64,000 bases of DNA from Ascarosepion bandense (GCA_037127315.1 JBBBDQ010001293.1:2402001-2466000), one strand, 5' to 3'. Counted from the first letter of the stretch, positions 10,150-19,903 are shown. Notes: generated by a model not told the origin, from the sequence alone. Translations and numbers: made by a program.

Positions 10150-10912
10150 TTATTGAAAAATTTTCTTATTGGTACAATTGGTAACTAAGCAAAATGGAAT
10201 GGATTTTTGTAGGTTGTTCGGGATTCTATGGGGGTGATTCGATACCCTATTAATACATTTATAGCTATGTGAGTCCTTAGTGTACTGTACTCTTTGTACA
10301 GATGAGAAAATCACAGGCTTCAGAATTATCATACCTCTCTTATAAAATTGCAGAAAACGTTGTCTTTTCTAGTCCACAAGCATTCGTCATAAAATAAGAC
10401 ATTTTGGGGCCTGTTTAAAGAGGTTGATGTCTTGGTCTCTGATGAGGCAGTACTTTTTATCCAAGTGTCAGTTTGTGGTTAGGAATTTTACAGATATTGA
10501 CGGATAGAAGTCACAAATATCAAACTGGATGAAGGTACAATCTGTTTTATTTTTTTATCTTTGTGAATCAACCAATTGTTTAGGCCGTGTTCTATTGGTT
10601 CATGCCTAAGGCATTCTTAGTGAATGTGGAAGCACTTTCAAGGATAGATTTGCTAACTCTGTCTATGTAATTTTTGGAAGGGTTTAGTAATCTGTGGGTT
10701 GTTTGTGAATTTGGGTTTATGGCCTTTAATTGTGATGAATACTGTTGCTTAATGTAAAATTGTAACTTTATCATCTATTTTAAAATTTTTAGTAACTTTT
10801 TGGATGCCCTGTTCATATTGCTTTCCCAGTTACTAGGCGCCTTTTTGTAGTTTTTGTTGATTTCACAGAGAACTGGTTTGTTGTATGTCTCCACGTTAAG
10901 AAAATAACTCTA
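10150..10912 (-). pseudogene. Penelope-like element RT, decayed and internally deleted
   Basis: Minus-strand translation in shifting frames gives NKNYKKAPSNWESN, VFITIKGHKPKFTNNPQ (Penelope 'ITLKDHK' block), RLLNPSKNYIDRVSKSIL, FIQFDICDFYPSIS (RT motif A with the catalytic D), YDNSEACDFL (the 'YDGAEVCEL' block after motif B), then directly NRVSNHPHRIPNNLQKSI, the thumb-region 'SNHPP' block. The catalytic Y-x-D-D segment between the last two blocks is missing, so a deletion removed motif C. At least three frameshifts and several stops are present. The RT is non-functional. Confidence 0.85.
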
Positions 10913-10914
10913 AT

Positions 10915-11235
10915 TTTAATTCCCAGAAATATTTAAAAAGAGCGGTTTGATATTTTAAGTGATTTTTAGAGGAAGATTGTTTATGATTATATAGTCGCTG
11001 TTTTCAGGGCCCGGCGGAAATTCTTATGTATTACTTGTTTCTCATTTTTCTATTTACTAGAGAAGAGAGATGCTTGGTATATAACTTTTTAGGATTTGCA
11101 TATACTTTCAATTGGGCATTTGTTTTTGCTCTACAGTTACAGTATGGTTTACTATCTATTTAGTGATTGTTATAAAGTTTATCTAGTATACTATTATTAT
11201 GTGAGGTAATGATGTTATTAATGTTGTTAGTGTAT
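10915..11235 (-). pseudogene. Penelope-like element C-terminal GIY-YIG fragment
   Basis: Minus-strand translation gives NNINNIITSHNNSILD, SKPYCNCRAKTNAQL (the Cys-rich block before GIY-YIG), then RISAGP, RLYNHKQSS and a LFKYFWELKLE form of the usual 'LSKYIWELK'. In an intact PLE this domain follows the RT. Here it lies immediately upstream of the RT fragment on the same strand and joins it at about 10913, so two copies or a rearranged copy are involved. Confidence 0.75.
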
Positions 11236-11344
11236 AAATAGATAATTTTTGATGTTTTTCTATTATAAATGTTATTATTGTTGGGGTTAAAAGTTATAAC
11301 AACTTTAGACGATGTGTTGAGTTTACGTATATATATATATATAT

Positions 11345-11453
11345 CATATTACTCTGGATAATATCAATTGAGCTCTCTATACAAATGATTCGCTTAATAT
11401 TTTATATTAAATAGATATTTTTGGATAATCCTGACTGTTAATGGACTTGGTAT

Positions 11454-11505
<52 letters not shown>

Positions 11506-11715
11506 GCGTGTGTATACAGTGCTTATATACAACACGTTAAAATGTTCCTTCTCTGATTCCATGCGCCTATGGGTTAGGTGGGTAGCGACTCCGAATGAAA
11601 CCAAATCGGTCGTGTTTCGATCCCGGCCAGAAGCAAGTGGATGTGTCTAGCAACACTGATGAGCTGATACAGCGAAACAGGCTTGTATGTGGATGACTAA
11701 TATATATATATATAT
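11345..11715 (+). mobile_element. HHR module, copy 2
   Basis: Order: flank with GGATAATATCAATTGAGC, a (TA)n tract at 11456-11502, GTGGCGTGTGTATACAG, a degraded A-box-like region (ATGGGTTAGGTGG), a B-box-like GTTTCGATCCC near 11617, then the hammerhead and a TAATATATA tail. It is homologous, in opposite orientation, to 7371-7770. It has no protein. The tRNA-like boxes suggest polymerase III transcription in the parent, but this is inference. Confidence 0.65.
11651..11692 (+). ncRNA. Hammerhead ribozyme motif, intact core
   Basis: Core CTGATGA at 11656-11662, stem II GCTG/CAGC around ATA (11663-11673), GAAA at 11674-11677, stem III ACA/TGT around GGCT (11677-11686), cleavage site after A11687, and stem I made by CAACA (11651-11655) with TGTGG (11688-11692), one A-G mismatch. 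All core nucleotides required for a hammerhead are present. Stem II is cleaner than in copy 1, stem I slightly worse. Confidence 0.68.
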
Positions 11716-11734
11716 ATGTGTGTGTGTGTATGTG

Positions 11735-12010
11735 TATGTTCTATATTTGGACAGCAATATCTGTTTTATGCAGCTTTCATTAGATGACAAGCAAGGTGTG
11801 ATGTTTAAGATTTTATGTAATTTTTCACGTGATTTTATTATTTTTTCTTTTGATGACATAAATTGTATAAAAATTGTCCAAATGTTTTGTTTATCCGAGC
11901 GCTTTCGGCTATACTTTTAGCCATTTTCGAGGATGAATGGTATTTTACGTGTAACAGAACATAAGTGGTGTTATATTTAATGTGGAGTAGTGGTATGTGT
12001 TATGTACCGA
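11735..12010 (+). repeat. Repeat B (PLE terminal region)
   Basis: Segment containing GACAAGCAAGGTGTGATG, TTATGTAATTTTTCACGTG and CGAGCGCTTTCGGCTATAC. Related sequence is at 21435-21570, 22205-22290, 28276-28460, 36045-36190 and 60110-60290, and an inverted copy at 28690-28872. It directly precedes a GIY-YIG fragment here and at 28465, so I infer that it is the terminal (pLTR-like) region of that PLE family. Confidence 0.6.
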
Positions 12011-12049
12011 ACCTTCACTCCGAAACATTATTCGAAAATACGCAACTTC

Positions 12050-12430
12050 CGTCGACTTAACAAAAAAAAATATATTACTCTTGTTATACTAAATTGATGC
12101 TAAGCACATAATCAAAAACAACAATTCACCCGCAAGATCCAAACTACAACGAACCGGCATTATTTACGAATTCCCGTGTCCTTTGAAGAACTCCGTTCTT
12201 GATCCTAATCAAAATAATAATTATATCGGCCATACCACTAGGAAACTTACTAGTAGACCCACGCTCCATCTCTCTGAACGGAGCTCAATTCGATCTCATT
12301 TAAACTCACACGGAGACCTACCAAACCCTATCCGTCGACAGCACAAATATCATAGCATCATCATCTACATGTAAAAAATAATGGTTGTCTTATTAATAAA
12401 CGACTATGTACAGAAGTATCGAGGAAACAA
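12050..12430 (+). pseudogene. Penelope-like element GIY-YIG fragment
   Basis: Translation gives NNNSPARSKLQRTGIIYEF, PCPLKNSV and YIGHTTRKLTSRPTLHLS (GIY-YIG motif with its following Arg), RSSIRSHL, then HGDLP. The conserved C-P-L, Y-I-G, T-T and R positions match PLE endonucleases, which nick target DNA. It is truncated upstream, with no RT. The open part is 12183-12374. Confidence 0.8.
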
Positions 12431-12464
12431 TAAAAGATGAACGGGTTTTAAGAAGATAGAAGAT

Positions 12465-12660
12465 TGAAATTGACGTTTTATTTAAACTTTTGGAAATTGT
12501 AGCTATCAAGGAAGTAAGTAAACGGAAGTGAGAGAAAAAAATGTTCGAGTATCAGTGACGGTTACATTTAACTTGTCGCGGTGTAAACAATCCCAGATAC
12601 GCCTGTCAGAAGCGAAGCGGTCACGACCCACGTGTGCTACAAAAAAAGCAGCAACCTCTC
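12465..12660 (-). mobile_element. LINE family A, strongly decayed
   Basis: Minus strand: the KFK-codon region (TTTAAACTTTTGGAAATTGTAGC on the plus strand), a GAAGTGAGAGAAAAAAATG form of the NSLP/LSRT region, and a relic of the 3' block (GAAGCGAAGCGGTCACGACC) at 12610-12655. Similarity to 14930-15060 is clear but low, so this is an old copy. Confidence 0.5.
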
Positions 12661-12894
12661 TTCAAACTAAATAAAAAAAACAAAAAAAATCTTAATTTTC
12701 GCCACGAAACAAAAACAAAAGACCTTCATTTTCAAACTGAAATTTATTTAAATACAGTCAACAAACACTGAATACACTTTTGACTGTAATTAATACGGCC
12801 TGAAATTAATTATAGTCATTTATTTGTTTAGCGGTCTCGCTGCTGTTGTATAAACATTTTTTATGAATACCAGCGATTTCATTCCAAAGGATTC

Positions 12895-13820
12895 TTAGCC
12901 CTTGGCCTTCCAGTTGGGGTCCGAAATGAACCAATTAAGACCAGTTTAGATCGGTTCTGAACCTATCCACCGCGGTGGATAGGTAATAAGTTTTGACCAG
13001 TACCTGGGCGTACGCGCTCGAGTTCTCCATAGTAAAAAAGACCTTGTGTCACATCTCTCTCAAGTGGGGAGAAGAGTAAATATCCTTGGCCCCCGGCCTT
13101 CCAGTTGGGGTCCGAAATAACCAATTAAGACCAGTTTAGATCGGTTCTGAACCTATCCACCGCGGTGGATAGGTAATGTTTTGACCAGTACCTGGGCGTA
13201 CGCGCTCGAGTTCTCCATAGTAAAAAAGACCTTGTGTCACATCTCTCAAGTGGGGAGAAGAGTAAATATCCTTGGCCCCCGGCCTTCCAGTTGGGGTCCG
13301 AAATAACCAATTAAGATCGGTTCTGAACCTATCCACCGCGGTGGATAGGTAATGTTTTGACCAGTACCTGGGCGTACGCGCTCGAGTTCTCCATAGTAAA
13401 AAAGACCTTGTGTCACATCTCTCTCAAGTGGGGGAGAAGAGTAAATATCCTTGGCTTCCGGCTGGGGTCCGAAATAACCAATTAAGACCAGTTTAGACCG
13501 GTTCTGAACCTATCCACCGCGGTGGATAGGTAATGTTTTGACCAGTACCTGGGCGTACGCGCTCAGATTTCCCACGTTAAAAAAGACCTTGTGTCACATC
13601 TCTCTCACGTGGAGGAAAATAGTAAAAACCTCGGCCCGAAAGGCTTCGGCTTTCCGGGTCCAAATGATCGAATAAGATCAGTTTAGACCGGTTTTGAACC
13701 TATCCACCGCGGTGGATAGGTTATGTTTTGATCAGTACCTGAGCGCGTACGCCCAGGTTCCCCACATTAAAAAAAGAACTTGTGTCACATCTCTCTCAAG
13801 TGGGGGAGAAGAGTAAATAT
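12895..13820 (+). repeat. Five-copy tandem repeat, 176-190 bp unit, with 24-bp palindrome
   Basis: Each unit contains GGCCTTCCAGTTGGGGTCC, a perfect 24-bp palindrome whose half is ACCTATCCACCG (centres near 12973, 13163, 13339, 13520, 13710), then ACCTGGGCGTACGCGCTCGAG and CACATCTCTCTCAAGTGG. The first four units are nearly identical; the fifth is more diverged. The block is much richer in G+C than its surroundings. The spacing of palindrome starts is 190, 176, 181 and 190 bp. It could be promoter-like 5' monomers of a retroelement or a small satellite. Confidence 0.93.
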
Positions 13821-14406
13821 CTCTCGGCTAGGGAGGCAAGGAGCTTCACTGCATCTCGATTTTGACGTGCCCAGTCAAGCCGATCGAGCTTCCAGCTCAC
13901 TCCTGCAGTTTCCAGCGGCATCCAGCTCACTCCCACAGACCTCAACTAATTCCTGCAGCTACCAGCGACTCCGGCAGCAACCAGCTACCTACTGCGGCGT
14001 TTCACTGACGTCTCACCCCGGTTCCAGTGCCACTGACGTCCGACGACCTGTTCCAGTGTTTCCTGACGTCCAGCGACCGGTTCCAGCGCCCGCCGACGGC
14101 CGGTTACCGCTCCAGATACACGACCTTTGTTGTCTTACCATTTGCTTAAGAAAAAAAATAAAGACCCGATTTGCATCGTCTCCAACTGACCATCTGCATT
14201 TGTCATCCTTCTTTGCTATTGCCGTCCCCTTTCCTTGCCTTTGTGTCTACTTTCTTAGTTGCACGGTCTATTGGCACTCGCAGCTCTCGGCCCTTCCCGC
14301 AACAAACTATTTCAACGGTAAAATGGTGAGAACTAAATGCCAGTCTAGTAGCACGCTTAAATTCACGTTGTCGGGGAATGAGAATGATATACTCCAGTTA
14401 GCATAA
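13780..14406 (+). other. Long open frame in GC-rich segment, function unknown
   Basis: An open frame of 208 codons begins in the last tandem unit and runs through a G+C-rich stretch rich in CCAGC and GACGTC motifs. The product would be rich in Ser, Pro and Leu, with one hydrophobic run near residues 143-165 (FFAIAVPFPCLCVYFL). No domain is recognised. The frame is plausible as chance, because the GC-rich composition lowers stop frequency. An AATAAA at 14157 could be a polyadenylation signal. Confidence 0.2.
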
Positions 14407-14424
14407 TAAGGGCTTTGGTTTTAA

Positions 14425-14520
14425 ATTTCCTAGCACCTGAAGAAAGCCGGAGCATACAACCGCCGAAACGTCGTGCAAATGGCAACAAAAATGAAGACAA
14501 TTGCCCGAATAATGTAAATA

Positions 14521-14525
<5 letters not shown>
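14425..14525 (+). repeat. Repeat F: CTGAAGA-hairpin-GAAAC element end
   Basis: Sequence CACCTGAAGAAAGCCGG, a spacer, CCGCCGAAACGTCGTG, ending in AATAATGTAAATAGC followed by a TA tract. The same unit occurs at 15490-15710 (minus), 19550-19700 (minus, diverged), 32720-32880 (minus), 33085-33165 (plus), 48830-49030 (minus) and 49160-49340 (plus). In better copies the GGCCG/CGGCC arms pair. It is dispersed and non-coding. Confidence 0.7.

Positions 14526-14560
<35 letters not shown>
14524..14560. repeat. (TA)n microsatellite
   Basis: About 18 TA units at the right edge of repeat F. The sequence that follows, TTTACCAAGGCAAATGTCAG, also occurs in the inverted-repeat element at 31545-31720. Confidence 0.95.
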
Positions 14561-14562
<2 letters not shown>

Positions 14563-14718
14563 TTTACCAAGGCAAATGTCAGGATTTTATTTTGCAACAA
14601 AAATTTCTAAAAACTAAAATTGTTAGTGTTTAAATTTTTTTTAAATTTAAGAAAAACACGAGTATTAACCCGGTTAATTGAAAAGTCTAACTAAAATTAT
14701 GGAGGATGGTAAGTGACA

Positions 14719-15388
14719 TTTTTTTTTTTTTATAAGCGTTTCACCCCGAGCAAGGCATGTCACTGCCACTACTGCGCAGGGGGCTACGTAAAGTGGAGAA
14801 AGGCTAATTAAATATAGGAAATAACAGAGGGTGGGTGATAGGCGGGTGAGGATACCGAGAATGAGGGTTGGGTAGATGAGAGTGTTGTGAGAATAGTTGG
14901 GAGTTAGTGTGATAGGAGTTGTCTATTGACCCTACATTTAAACACCTGGAGATTGTAACTGTCGGGAAAGCAGACTTGTGGAAGGGAGTTCCACAGGCGG
15001 GAAGCGCGAGAAAAGAAGCTGTTGGAGTAGAATTTACGGTTACATCTTATTTGTTTAACTGTAAAAGGGTGGGACCTAGTTGCTAATCTAGTATCTCGTG
15101 TAAATTCCTGCTGAGGCGGCACCAGTGATCTAAGCTCATCGGAGCAGAAGCCATGAAAGTACTTGTAGAAGAGGCACAGGGAAGCTACATCACGCCGGTG
15201 TGAGAGCGGCTGCAGCCGGTCTGCCAAGTTAGTATCAACCACGTTACAGATCCTCCTTTGTATTTTGTCAAGAAGCCCAAGGAGAGCAGCAGGGGCACCC
15301 GACCAGATATGGCAGCAATATTCAATAGACGGGCGGATGGTAGATTTGTATATGTGCAGAATAGATTCAGGTGGGAAAATATATTGTC
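14719..15388 (-). mobile_element. LINE family A, C-terminal third and 3' end
   Basis: Minus-strand translation gives FPPESILHIYKSTIRPSIEYC, WSGAPAALLGLLDKIQRRICN, a frameshift, then 15242-14904: NLADRLQPLSHRRD, YKYFHGFCSDELRSL and SRASRLWNSLPQVC. The 3' UTR follows and ends in an A-run (plus-strand T-run at 14719-14730). It is cut upstream of the RT catalytic region. It is one of the better-preserved C-termini, together with 51722-52925. Confidence 0.88.
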
Positions 15389-15489
15389 CAATAAACCAAC
15401 GCGAGTAAATGGTGGTGTGTTAAATTTTATTTAATTTGGGATCAATTTGTGTATTATATATTTTAAATAACAGTTTTGTTTTCGTTTTT

Positions 15490-15710
15490 TAACATTTTAT
15501 ATGCACTATTTGCATTGGTCGGGCTGTTGTCCTCATCTTCGTTACCATATTCTCGATGTTTCGCCCATTGTACGCTGCCGCCTTCTTCAGGTGATTGGAA
15601 TTTCGAACTGAACCCTGTATTTCATCCACCAGTGTAGATTGTTCTACTTCAATGGGCCACACCTTTTCCGGATGTGTTAGCCTCAGTGATCTCCCTTTAA
15701 ATAAATACAA
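15490..15710 (-). repeat. Repeat F, minus-strand copy
   Basis: On the minus strand: AATTCCAATCACCTGAAGAAGG, CGGCAGCGTACAATGGGCG, AAACATCGAGAATATGG, GACAACAGCCCGACCAATG, matching the unit at 14425-14525. It is preceded on that strand by TGGATGAAATACAGGGTTC, as in the copies near 49 kb. Confidence 0.7.
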
Positions 15711-16044
15711 TACCTTATCTCAGAAATATAGACTCATATTTTATAGTCATGCATATTAGCTTCCAAAAGTAGTGATTATTTCGGTAATGGAAATATCCGA
15801 AAAAAGTCCAAGGGCACGGATTTATATTTTTTAAAATTTTCGATAGAATCCCCTTCAAGAATTTTCCGTTTATGTAAGTCATTTTCTCTTTTAATAACTG
15901 TAGCATACTTTAGATTGTAGAATTAGATGTCTACATTCTCTGTTTTGAACCTATTAAAAGTGAATCACAGCAAAGTATTCTCAGTTTGTGCTGAACCCAT
16001 TAAAATCGGCTCCAGAATTCTGTCACGAAAGAACGCTTTCTGAG
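15711..16044. other. Non-coding, nothing recognised
   Basis: AT-rich. The minus-strand frame at 15715-15906 has no family resemblance. Confidence 0.45.
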
Positions 16045-16713
16045 TGAATCTGTGCAGGGCCAGGAACTTTTTCCTGTCTGAAACAATCCTGCACATATAC
16101 AAATCTACCATCCGCCCGTCTATTGAATACTGCTGTCATATCTGGTCGGGTGCTCCTGCTATCCACCTAGGGGCGCATGTCCAACGGAGAATCTGTAATC
16201 TAATCGATCCCAACTTGGCAGCTCAGATACAGTCACTTTGTCAACGGCGTAACGGGGCTTCCTTGTGTCTCTTCTACAAATACTTTCACGGCTTCTGCTC
16301 CGATGAACTTAGTTACCCCCTATATATGAATTTACTCGAGCCACAAGATTAGCAACTAGGTCCCACCCTTTTACTGTAAAACCAATAAATTGTAAATACA
16401 AATTCTACTCTGGCAGCTTCTTTTCTCGTACTTCCCGCCTATTGATTTCCCTTCCGTTTACTTGCTTTCCTGGCAGCTGCAATCTTCATGAATTCAAATG
16501 TAAAGTCAATAGTCATCCCCTATCTCACTAACTCTCTCTCATGCTCCTTTATTCGTCCACTCCACTCTCATCAATATTCTCCCCCTTCTCTTACTTTCTT
16601 CCTGATATCCCCTGTAACCTGTCACTCTTTCTCATAACTTTTCTCCGATGTAACCTCCTGCTCCACAGTGGCAGTAAAATGCCTTGCTTGGGGCGACACG
16701 ATTATAAAAAAAT
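16045..16713 (+). mobile_element. LINE family A, C-terminal fragment and 3' end
   Basis: The frame at 16044-16352 gives LCRARNFFLSETILHIYKST, EYCCHIWSGAPAIHL, QRRICNLIDPNLAAQI and YKYFHGFCSDELS, then a frame break in the P-L-Y-E-F region. The tail (SRLWN-like with a stop) and 3' UTR continue to CGACACGATTATAAAAAAA at 16713. Dead copy. Confidence 0.88.
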
Positions 16714-16924
16714 TATTTTCCATTCATCCTTAAACTTTCACGTACATGTGTATACTTAGTAGACAATAGTCGCGCCAACCGATTTGGAGCCCCCCACGTT
16801 ATAAAAATAACGCATAAATATGAAACTTCAACTCGATTTATTCAATGGGTTCTTCTTATAATCAACTCGTCACACGAATTTATGAAACTCAACTTCCCGG
16901 CTAAAAGGTATTTTTATTAACATC

Positions 16925-17045
16925 ATGAAACAATCCTACAAATCTACCATCCACCCGTTTATTGAATACTGCTGTCATATCTGGTCGGGTGCACCTGCTA
17001 TCCACCTAGGGGTCCTTGTCAAAACCCAACGGAGAATTTAGAAAA
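16925..17045 (+). mobile_element. LINE family A, short internal fragment
   Basis: Contains GAAACAATCCTACAAATC, then codons for RPFIEYCCHIWSGAPAIHLG and VLVKTQRRI. It is truncated at both ends and lies 210 bp after the copy that ends at 16713. Confidence 0.8.
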
Positions 17046-17689
17046 AGTGACGAATTCAAGCAAGACGTGATTCCAGAACTCACTCAACAACATTAACTAC
17101 ATTGAAGAAAATACCACGAATACAGTTAAAGCGAGACAACGTGTCTTAACTGTAAGTCAAGCAAAATATTACAAACAAATTTTCCAGAAAACTGTTTCAT
17201 TTCTTAACATACAAATACCTCTCCAAATTAACTGATGTTTATACACTCAATTTCTAAACACCAGCTCTTTAACATTACAGTTTCAATAATATTCTAGATA
17301 ACACAACTAAGACTTTAATATACCATTTTGTACCTGCTGTTTGTTATCTTTGGTGCATTTGAGTTAATAAAAATAATAATAATAGAGGGTCAATTTAAGC
17401 CTATTTGTCACTACTACAACTTGACTGACCCACTACAAGGTCAAAATTGTAACAAATAAACAGGTAGAAAGACTCTTTGAAGTCTTGTCAGGTAATGCGA
17501 TAAGGTAATTTGATTTACGACCTCCGCTTATTCAGGGAGATTCAAACGCATTTTTCCTGGCATACAGTTTTAAATTCCTTTCATTCTAATCTGGAAAAGC
17601 CAAAGAGAGCAGATATTTTCAGCGAAACGCATCGTTTATAGCTTTTCCACTTTGTCACAATATCTTCACTTTTAGTTTCGATATGATTG
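17046..17689. other. Non-coding, nothing recognised
   Basis: AT-rich sequence without repeats that I could match in this window and without coding motifs. Confidence 0.45.
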
Positions 17690-17692
17690 TAC

Positions 17693-18008
17693 ATCCATGC
17701 GGATGTGCGATATGATGCAGTGGATATCGGCTAGGAACGAGGAATCGGGGAGCCGAGTTCGAATTCCAGTTGGATTCCTTGCATTCACTTATGCGCAAAT
17801 ACTTTTGGGAAAGGTATTAATCCGTTTCTTCCCTCCAGTTATGGATTATATAACAGGACAGATTGAGTTCTATAGGCTTGGCTGGCAACCAGTCTACCTC
17901 AGAAAGTAATGACAACATACTGCGGGATAATCGGCCCAGTCAGTCATGTCTATTTGGAGACATGATCACCCAAGCGTGTATCACGTATGACACTTAACTG
18001 ACTGACTG
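17693..18008 (+). mobile_element. SINE-1 copy
   Basis: Head GATGCAGTGGATATCGGC, B box GAGTTCGAATTCC near 17755, middle TTGGGAAAGGTATTAATCCG, and the complete 3' end CACTTAACTGACTGAC. The usual CGAAAGAGA hairpin is reduced. Full length, about 315 bp. The frame at 17697-17909 is a by-product of the SINE sequence. Confidence 0.9.
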
Positions 18009-18679
18009 TACATTCTCCAAAGATACAAGAAAAGCCCTACAGATCTCTTCGAATGCGCTAGTTTACAAATTGCTTATGACAGACCATGATCTCAAAATTC
18101 CTTATGCTCACTTTCAAATAACTGTCAGGCCAATGACATTTACTGCATTGCTGATATGCAATGTCTGAAATTGCTCGGCCGTTCAGGCAATGTGACTTAA
18201 CTAAGCTGCTAGCAATATTAAACAGAGTAATATTTATAGCTTGTCAAAGAAAACTTAAAACGTCTATTTTTCTCAATTTTTCCGTGTGTTTTGCGAGAGT
18301 ATTTCTGTATTCAGATAATTTGGTTCATTGTTTTTTTTTTGTTTTTTTTTTTTAATGACAAAGTATAGCTGACTTTAATTGAAAGAAGTTTGGCTTTTAA
18401 AACACAAATAGAAGTTTGCATTTTTCAATAAAGTTCCATGAAACTGAGTATATTACGATGTCAATTATTCATTTTTATTTTGTCTAACAAACTTTAAATC
18501 AATGACGTTTCCAAGCAAATTAAAATTACAGAACAAAAGAATTTTTCGCCAATAAGAGATTATTAAGGATACACACATAGAACTTTATTTCCCCGGGTTT
18601 AAAACATGCTTAGAAATGGAAACGTATCGTTCATTCTACATGCTAAATAGGTTTTTCATTAACCCTTGCACACTCACTG
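18009..18679. other. Non-coding, T-rich tract inside
   Basis: Contains a T-rich run at 18331-18353. No gene or shared repeat was recognised. Confidence 0.45.
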
Positions 18680-18687
18680 GTCATCAG

Positions 18688-18963
18688 TCATTGTGGTACA
18701 GTGGATATCGGCTCGGAACGAGAAACCGGGGAGCCGAGTTCGAATTCCAGTTGAATCCATTGTATTCACTTACGCGCAAATACCCTTGGGAAAGGTATTA
18801 ATCCGTCTCTTCCTTCCAGTTATGGGTTAAATAGCAGGACAGATTGGGTTCTATAGCCTTGGTCGGCAACCAGTCTACCGCAGAAAGCAATGGCAACCGA
18901 CTGCAGGGTAATCTTCTGCCCAGTCAGTCATGTCTCTTTCGTATGGCACTTAACTGACTGACT
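18688..18963 (+). mobile_element. SINE-1 copy
   Basis: Head TTGTGGTACAGTGGATATCGG, GAGTTCGAATTCC B box, CCCTTGGGAAAGGTATTAAT and the 3' end CACTTAACTGACTGAC. The segment between TGTCTCTTTCG and TATGGCAC is shortened, losing the ACATGATCGCCC part. It directly abuts the minus-strand copy that follows. Confidence 0.92.
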
Positions 18964-19108
18964 GATACACGCTTCGGCGATCATATCTCCTTCGAGTCAT
19001 AACGGACTAGGCAAAAATTTCCAGCAGTAGGCTGACATTACCTTCTGCGGTAGATTGGGTGCCAACCAAGGCTATAAAACCCAATCTGTCCTAATATTTA
19101 ATCCTTTT
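18964..19108 (-). mobile_element. SINE-1, 3' half, minus strand
   Basis: The minus-strand reading gives the last half of SINE-1, from AGGACAGATTGGGTTTTATAG to the end. It starts exactly where the preceding plus-strand copy ends, so the two meet tail to tail. Confidence 0.8.
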
Positions 19109-19117
19109 ACCCAGATT

Positions 19118-19412
19118 AGTCAGTTAAGTGCCGTACATGATACTAGCTTGGGCGATCATGTCAGTTTCGAGTCATGACTATCTAAGCATAAAATTTTCCC
19201 GCTGTTGCTATCACTTTCTGCAGTAGACTGGCTGCTAAAGAAAGGATATAGAACCCAATTTGTCCTGCCATTCAGCCCATAGCTGGAGGGAAAAAATAGG
19301 ATCCATACCTTTCCCAAGGTTATTTGTGTGTCAGTGAATGAAACAAATTTGACTGCTATTCGAACTCGGCTCTCCGATTTCACATTCTGATATCCATTAG
19401 ACCACAACGCAC
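19118..19412 (-). mobile_element. SINE-1 copy, minus strand
   Basis: Nearly full length. Minus strand: TTGTGGTCTAATGGATATC, B-box-like GAGTTCGAATAGC, GAAAGGTATGGATCC, and the end with CACTTAACTGACTAATC. It is more diverged than the copy at 18688. It is the third SINE-1 in a 730-bp cluster. Confidence 0.85.
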
Positions 19413-19549
19413 ATCACCAGCGAAAAAAAAGTATTGCGAAAAAAAGCAAATGTTTGAATCAAAAGTTGTATTGGGATTTCTGTTCCAAAATGATATAGTG
19501 CAAGAATTTTACATCAAAAGATATAATTCCTATAGAAACTATTTATATT

Positions 19550-19700
19550 GGGACTATTGTTCACATCTTTGTTGTTATCACTACATTTCGGTCGTTGCGT
19601 CCTCCAACCGTTCTCAGGTGTATATCGATCAGGCTAACCTACAGGGAACTCTGAGTTGAACACTCAATTTAATCTACTGTTCCCATTTCATTGCCCATGT
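19550..19700 (-). repeat. Repeat F, diverged copy
   Basis: Minus strand: CACCTGAGAACGGTTGG, a spacer, CAACGACCGAAATGTAG, then GATAACAACAAAGATGTG. The GGTTG/CAACGACC arms replace the GGCCG/CGGCC of other copies yet still pair, which suggests selection on the hairpin in the ancestor. Confidence 0.5.
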
Positions 19701-19848
19701 CTAAGAATATCGTCTAGGTTTTATTTTTAGGACTGTTAAATTATTGCTCGGTCAAAGTGATTGAACCCAGTCACTATATTTATAAAATAATTCCATTAGA
19801 TTATTGTCCCGTAGACATGGACAGTAGAATGAGAACAGTCTATCCCCA

Positions 19849-19849
<1 letters not shown>

Positions 19850-19900
<51 letters not shown>
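19850..19900. repeat. (TA)n microsatellite
   Basis: About 25 TA units at the left edge of repeat G. Confidence 0.96.

Positions 19901-19903
<3 letters not shown>

Noticed and set aside
12895..13820. CRISPR-like array
   Set aside because: Units are 176-190 bp and nearly identical over their whole length, with no short repeat and unique spacer pattern; the DNA is eukaryotic.
15185..15391. 68-codon minus-strand frame
   Set aside because: The LINE-A protein is read in a different frame of the same strand here.
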